Assembly (NCBI GenBank): GCA_022447605.1
Contig: JAKVBG010000027.1
Span: forward strand, 1-56,293
Direction: 5' to 3'
Origin: Mariniblastus sp.
GTDB lineage: Bacteria; Planctomycetota; Planctomycetia; Pirellulales; Pirellulaceae
Length of the DNA stretch: 56,293 nucleotides
The position numbers and the translations under genes are program-made. A model generated the notes under the pieces. That model was not told where the DNA came from, ran no database searches, and worked only from the letters and a program-made list of their open reading frames with translations. This document shows, one piece after another, positions 52,261 to 56,293 of the stretch (its first letter is position 1; the number at the start of each line of letters is the position of its first letter).

Positions 52261-53349
52261 ATGTTACACGCGACGATCATGGCAGGTGGTGCTGGGACTC
52301 GGTTCTGGCCGGCGAGTCGAAAGGGGCAGCCGAAGCAGCTTTTGAAATTGGCTGGGGATCGAAGTATGCTGCAGGCGACGGTAGACCGGCTGGATGGTTT
52401 GTGTGATTCCGGGCAAATCATGGTCGTCACGAACCAGGCGTTGGTGGAGCCGGTCGCGACCCAGTTGCCCGGTATCCCGCGCAGCTCGATTATTGGCGAG
52501 CCGGCCAAGAGGGATACAGCGCCCTGCATTGGATTGGCCGCTTCTCTGATCGCAAAACAGGATCCGGATGCGACGATGATCGTTATGCCGGCGGATCACC
52601 TGATCACGCCGTTCGACATTTTCCAGCAGGCGATTCGGAGTGCTGTCAAACTGGTCGATCAGGACCCTGAAAGCATTGTGACGTTTGGTATTCAGCCGAC
52701 GTACCCGGCTGAAGTTTATGGCTACATCGAAAGGGACGGAGAGGCGATTGGTGATACCGATTACCCGACGTACCGGGTTTCCCGATTTCGTGAAAAGCCG
52801 GATGCCGCGACGGCCAGCCAATTCCTGGATGCGGGAACTTTCTACTGGAACTCTGGCATCTTCCTGTGGAAAGCGAAGACGATTTTGGAAGCGATCAAGC
52901 GTTTTGAGCCAGCCATCTACCACTCGATCGAAAAAATTGGCGACCGTATTGGAGCTGACGATTTTGAAGAAACGCTGCAGGCGGAGTTTCCGAAAATCGA
53001 AGGTAAGTCCATTGACTTTGCCGTGATGGAGCGATTTGAAAACGTCCTGGTGGTCCAGGCCCCGTTTGCCTGGGACGACTTGGGAAACTGGTCCGCCTTG
53101 CCCCGCGTTCACGGTGCGGATGAGAATGGCAACACGGTTTCCGGTAAGACATTGGCCATCGAGACTCGCAATTGTATTATTCACTCGGATGAATCCGCTG
53201 CGGATCACCTGGTGGTGACACTCGGCCTTGAAAATTGCATTGTTGTTCATACGCCCGATGCCACACTGGTTGCCAATCGCGATGACGAGTCAGCCATCAA
53301 GCAGGTGGTACAGTCTTTGGAGCAAAGGGAATGGAATCAATATCTGTAA
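52261..53349 (+). CDS. manC: Mannose-1-phosphate guanylyltransferase
   Basis: The 362-residue enzyme has the nucleotidyltransferase signature MAGGAGTRFWPASRKGQPKQLL, then ATMIVMPADHLITP and FREKPDAATASQFLDAGTFYWNSGIF, and AVMERFENVLVVQAPFAWDDLGNW. It makes GDP-mannose from GTP and mannose-1-phosphate in the cytoplasm, a precursor of polysaccharides. The C-terminal mannose-6-phosphate isomerase domain of longer ManC/AlgA is absent. Its last 19 bp overlap the start of the lipase-like gene. Confidence 0.9.
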   Translation: MLHATIMAGGAGTRFWPASRKGQPKQLLKLAGDRSMLQATVDRLDGLCDSGQIMVVTNQALVEPVATQLPGIPRSSIIGEPAKRDTAPCIGLAASLIAKQDPDATMIVMPADHLITPFDIFQQAIRSAVKLVDQDPESIVTFGIQPTYPAEVYGYIERDGEAIGDTDYPTYRVSRFREKPDAATASQFLDAGTFYWNSGIFLWKAKTILEAIKRFEPAIYHSIEKIGDRIGADDFEETLQAEFPKIEGKSIDFAVMERFENVLVVQAPFAWDDLGNWSALPRVHGADENGNTVSGKTLAIETRNCIIHSDESAADHLVVTLGLENCIVVHTPDATLVANRDDESAIKQVVQSLEQREWNQYL

Positions 53350-54380
53350 TTTGCTTATCATGGTGTCACCGGTTGACCGTGATCGTTCTTGTGTTGAGTG
53401 GATTGGTTGAAATTGCCATGGGCCAGGCGGAAGATTCAAAAAGTGAAGACGAATCTGCCATGCCGTTTAACTGGCAAATGAAGACGATGGGCGGGCGCCA
53501 ATTCTGGACGGACGTCGTCCATATGTCAGAATGGCGCATTCAGCGCCATGCCATGACTGGCCACCACCGCCTGATTGATCCCGAGGATGTCAGGCAGGGC
53601 TGGGGAACCCTTCCGCAGTGTCAAGAGAAGCTGAACGGGTTGATGAACAAGGGTTCCGTTTCACCGAACTCAGGGAGAGTCGTGATCGTGCTGCATGGAT
53701 TGATGCGTTCCAGCAACTCGATGGAGACCATTTCCCAGTACATCCGGGACAACAGCGATTATCAAATTATCAACATGGAATATGCCAGCTCGCGGTCGGC
53801 CGTGGCAACACATGCCGAGGATCTTGCTTACCTGATTGACCATCTGGGAAAGGAAGTCACCGAAATCAGTTTTGTGGCACACAGCATGGGTAATATTGTT
53901 GTCAGGCATTACCTGGAAGACCGAAAGGGGGATGGTGTTCAGGCGGATACAAGGTTCCGCCGGATGGTCATGATTGGCCCGCCGAACCAGGGTTCGCAGA
54001 TGGCCCATTTCCTCAGGAATAACCTGCTGTTCAAATCGGTTGCCGGTGTGCCAGGTATCCAGTTGGGCGACCAGTGGAAAGAGCTGGAACCTCGTTTGGC
54101 GATTCCTGAATTTGAATTTGGGATTATCGCGGGAGCTCAAAGTGAAAACCAGAAATTCAACAATTTCATATTGAGTGGGCCTGATGATTTTACCGTTTCC
54201 CTGGATGAAACGCGGTTAGTTGGCGCACGGGATTGGTTGGTGCGGCCGTTAATGCACACCACCATGATGAAAAACGAGATCACTCTCGAGTCCACTGTCC
54301 GTTTTCTGGAAAAAGGATATTTTGTTTCTATGGCCGAGTTGAACCCGATTCTCGAATCCGGTCCAGACACAGAAAGGTAA
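53331..54380 (+). CDS. Secreted alpha/beta-hydrolase, lipase-like
   Basis: The 349-residue protein begins with a signal segment (LTVIVLVLSGLVEIAMGQA). The hydrolase fold shows RVVIVLHGLMRSSNSM (oxyanion loop) and ISFVAHSMGNIVVRHYL with the nucleophile in AHSMG, GPPNQGSQMAHFL, and a late His in HTTMM. Lipases and acyl hydrolases with GxSxG fit. It acts in the periplasm or outside, on an unknown ester. Its start lies inside manC (19-bp overlap, different frame), so the two are coupled. The ATG at 53331 is the furthest upstream; later in-frame starts are also possible. Confidence 0.82.
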   Translation: MESISVICLSWCHRLTVIVLVLSGLVEIAMGQAEDSKSEDESAMPFNWQMKTMGGRQFWTDVVHMSEWRIQRHAMTGHHRLIDPEDVRQGWGTLPQCQEKLNGLMNKGSVSPNSGRVVIVLHGLMRSSNSMETISQYIRDNSDYQIINMEYASSRSAVATHAEDLAYLIDHLGKEVTEISFVAHSMGNIVVRHYLEDRKGDGVQADTRFRRMVMIGPPNQGSQMAHFLRNNLLFKSVAGVPGIQLGDQWKELEPRLAIPEFEFGIIAGAQSENQKFNNFILSGPDDFTVSLDETRLVGARDWLVRPLMHTTMMKNEITLESTVRFLEKGYFVSMAELNPILESGPDTER

Positions 54381-54392
54381 ACAGGAGGCTTG

Positions 54393-54872
54393 ATGGAATC
54401 GAGACGACCACCGGAAACCGTGTTGCCTTCGCGCGGACGTTTGGCCGGTATTGATTTCGGTACTGTCAGGATTGGTGTCGCCGTGAGCGACCCGGATCAG
54501 ATCATTGCCAGTCCACTGGAAACCTATCATTGCCGCACCCCGGAACAGGATGCCGTGTTCTTTCAGGAACTGGTTGTGCGCGAGGAGATCTGCGGATTTG
54601 TTGTCGGCTTGCCCGTTCATATGAGCGGGGATGAAAGCCAAAAGTCGGAAGAGGCGCGTGCCTTTGGTGCCTGGTTGGGGGCACAAACGGGCTTGCCTGT
54701 TGACTGGATGGATGAACGTTACACGACCGCCTTTGCTCGTGAATCCCTGGCCAACAGTGGTTTGCGGGGCAAATCCCGTAAAGCGAGACTGGATAAAATT
54801 GCGGCGCAGCTGATTCTCGCTACCTATCTGGAATCGCGACCCGGAGGAAATCGGGTGGGTGCGATCGACTGA
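54393..54872 (+). CDS. ruvX: Putative pre-16S rRNA nuclease / Holliday junction resolvase RuvX (YqgF)
   Basis: The ATG at 54393 has AGGAGG 4 bp upstream and gives 159 residues. RNase H-fold motifs are GIDFGTVRIGVAVSD (first Asp), FVVGLPVHMSG, DWMDERYTT (Glu) and RKARLDKIAAQLILATYL (last Asp), the standard catalytic carboxylates. Members process the 5' end of 16S rRNA and possibly resolve recombination intermediates. It is slightly longer than usual because of a Pro-rich leader of 17 residues. It follows the lipase-like gene by 12 bp. Confidence 0.92.
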   Translation: MESRRPPETVLPSRGRLAGIDFGTVRIGVAVSDPDQIIASPLETYHCRTPEQDAVFFQELVVREEICGFVVGLPVHMSGDESQKSEEARAFGAWLGAQTGLPVDWMDERYTTAFARESLANSGLRGKSRKARLDKIAAQLILATYLESRPGGNRVGAID

Positions 54873-54952
54873 ATATCCCCGGTGCGGGGTGAAGCGGCGG
54901 TTTCGTCGATAGTCGGTGCGGCGATGTTAGCCCATTCGCGCAGTTGGAACGT

Positions 54953-56293
54953 CTAGCGAATTCCCGTAGCCAGTCGTCTGCGATCGGCCTCCAACCGTTC
55001 CTGGGTCTTTTCGCCTTTTGCCATTTCCGCTTTGAGTGACTTGAGTTCTTCTTCGGATTCGTCGCTTGATTTCTTGAGCTCGGCCAAACGGCTCTCGATA
55101 TCTTTCATCATCTTGGCCAGTTCTTCTTCGCGTGCTTTCTGTGTTTCAAATTTCATTGTAAGTTTGTTTTGCGATTCGGTGATTTCCCCATTTTTGACGA
55201 TCAGTGCCTTTAGCTCCGCGTCAATCCGTTCAATTTTCTCTTTATTGACGACGGCGGGCATCATTTTCCCCGTTTTCAGTTCCTCGAGGATGGGCGAAAT
55301 GATCTCGGCAGGTAACGCCAGACTGTCAACGCGCCCCGATCGGGCAATGTTGATTCCCACGACCTTGCCCGTCAGGTCCACCAAGGGTCCACCGCACTGC
55401 TTGGCTTGCAAGGGAGAGTCATGTTGCAATGCAAGTTCAAAATCATTGGATCGACGACTCAAAGAACTTCCCATGCGGTTTTGCTGGTTGCTCCGATCCA
55501 TCATCGGGTTGATTTGATTGCCGTCGCCGAGCGTCAATGAAATCTCGATTTCCTTGCCACGCCGTTGCAGCGTAATGGTGATCCGGTCACCCGGGCTATA
55601 GGCGGCCACTGTCTCCTGCAACGTGACGCGGTCTGGTGTTTCGGTCCCATCGACGGCCGTGATAATGTCATTGACCAGGATGTTGGCCCGCTCTGCCGGT
55701 GAATTGGCAGTTACCTGGTTGATCCGCACCCCTTTCTTGCCCGGTTCCAAGTCGGCCAGAAAGACCCCCATCATTGCCCGGGAGCCACGGATCTTTCGAG
55801 CTTCGCACCCGATCACACCCACGGTCAAAGGTGTTTCTCCGGGCCCGACCGTTGCCACCCAGGCGCCGACCTTCGGTTTTTCGACTGATTCAAATTTGAC
55901 CGTTGCGAGATTCTGAGCATCTATCTTGAGCAAGGCTAAATCCGTCTTTGGATCAATTCCAACGATCTCTGCCGGCAATTCGCGGCCATCACTGAGTTGA
56001 CAGATGACGTCACCTTTCAATTCACTCGCCTTGGTCAGGAGTAAGCCATCGGATTCGACGATCGTTCCCAGCGAGATTTGACGCTTGCCATCGGAGATCA
56101 CAACGGTGGCAGGAGCGGCGGAAGCGATGGCCGGGGAGAAAACGGAGATGAAGTCCGAAGCACTTCGTGAATACCTCGAGGAACGACTGTTTCGTCTCGA
56201 GTTTGTCTTCGGTTCATCGTCTGATTTCTCGTCTGATTTCTCGTCTGATTTCTCGTCTGATTTCTCGTCTGATTTCTCGTCAGATTTCTCGTC
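54953..56293 (-). CDS. HtrA-like protein with lost catalytic residues, N-terminus beyond window edge
   Basis: The frame is open to base 56293, so at least 446 residues are present and the start is outside. From the N-terminal side: DEKS repeats (12 bp units), a Ser/Arg-rich linker, then a trypsin-like half with IVESDGLLLTKASEL and DPKTDLALLKI; the His position of HtrA (TxxHV) is replaced by Ala. A PDZ domain follows (about GVRINQVTANSPAERANILV...). After it comes HDSPLQAKQCGGPLVDL, where the nucleophile Ser of GNSGGPL is Cys. A Lys/Glu coiled coil ends the protein. The catalytic Asp alone is kept, so it is probably a pseudo-protease or chaperone. The order protease-half, PDZ, protease-half is unusual. 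Confidence 0.78.
   Translation of the reverse strand, partial: DEKSDEKSDEKSDEKSDEKSDEKSDDEPKTNSRRNSRSSRYSRSASDFISVFSPAIASAAPATVVISDGKRQISLGTIVESDGLLLTKASELKGDVICQLSDGRELPAEIVGIDPKTDLALLKIDAQNLATVKFESVEKPKVGAWVATVGPGETPLTVGVIGCEARKIRGSRAMMGVFLADLEPGKKGVRINQVTANSPAERANILVNDIITAVDGTETPDRVTLQETVAAYSPGDRITITLQRRGKEIEISLTLGDGNQINPMMDRSNQQNRMGSSLSRRSNDFELALQHDSPLQAKQCGGPLVDLTGKVVGINIARSGRVDSLALPAEIISPILEELKTGKMMPAVVNKEKIERIDAELKALIVKNGEITESQNKLTMKFETQKAREEELAKMMKDIESRLAELKKSSDESEEELKSLKAEMAKGEKTQERLEADRRRLATGIR
56221..56293. repeat. 12-bp in-frame tandem repeat, six copies, at window edge
   Basis: Five identical 12-bp units (ctgatttctcgt) and a sixth with one substitution run from 56221 to the end. 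On the minus strand each encodes DEKS in the HtrA-like protein. The array probably continues past the window. Confidence 0.95.

Overview
The window is a stretch of bacterial chromosome, roughly 55-57% GC by eye, that looks like a planctomycete, most likely of the Pirellulales. The evidence is the mix of genes: an ECF sigma/anti-sigma pair followed by a secreted protein, a lysine/alanine-rich histone-H1-like protein, a DUF1080 protein, a squalene-hopene cyclase, a SecA of over 1,200 residues with an extra internal domain, a Kdo transferase (so a lipopolysaccharide-type outer membrane), and large low-complexity membrane proteins. Both window ends lie inside short in-frame tandem repeats of coding genes (15 bp at the left, 12 bp at the right), so the window may be a whole assembly contig broken at repeats.

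Layout. 1-5128 (minus): a membrane protein with an acidic S/G/Q tail (cut at the left edge), then an ECF sigma - anti-sigma - secreted protein operon. 5365-8300: rlmN, a BFD-like [2Fe-2S] protein, a histone-H1-like protein and a lipoprotein. 8427-10515: two unusual repeat proteins, a lipoprotein built of PGTTL repeats and a secreted Cys/Asp-rich protein with its own terminator. 10606-12242: a CYTH protein and an unknown helical protein whose genes collide at their 3' ends. 12475-18779: a HemD-HemE fusion, squalene-hopene cyclase, a DUF116-polyprenyl synthase fusion and a small UbiC-like protein. 18776-24050: a TRAP-TAXI transporter facing a DUF3311/sodium-solute symporter pair. 24091-26446: hemolysin III-like protein, DUF1080 protein, ribosomal protein S18. 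26545-32230: a tight operon of a hotdog thioesterase, a prenyltransferase-fold protein and a LolD-type ATPase with a giant FtsX-type permease. 32331-40070: tRNA-Leu(CAA), a degenerate receiver protein, an MscK-type mechanosensitive channel split in two, an SMR transporter and an FHA-GAF-AAA+ regulator. 40498-54872: tail-specific protease, PhnP-like hydrolase, secA, waaA, metK, two nucleotidyltransferases for sugar nucleotides, a lipase-like hydrolase and ruvX. 54953-56293 (minus): an HtrA-like protein lacking protease catalytic residues, cut at the right edge.

How the genes fit together. Two segments handle isoprenoid or lipid chemistry: SHC with the DUF116-prenyl synthase fusion, and the thioesterase/prenyltransferase-fold/ABC exporter operon. 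Several others serve the cell envelope (SecA, tail-specific protease, WaaA, UDP-sugar and GDP-mannose synthesis, MscK, HtrA-like). I see no phage, insertion sequence, CRISPR or integrase. The most unusual items are the Cys/Asp repeat protein, the PGTTL lipoprotein, the HemD-HemE and DUF116-prenyl synthase fusions, the small barrel inside SecA, the thioesterase-prenyltransferase-ABC operon, the split MscK, and a 33-nt near-perfect palindrome upstream of the tail-specific protease.
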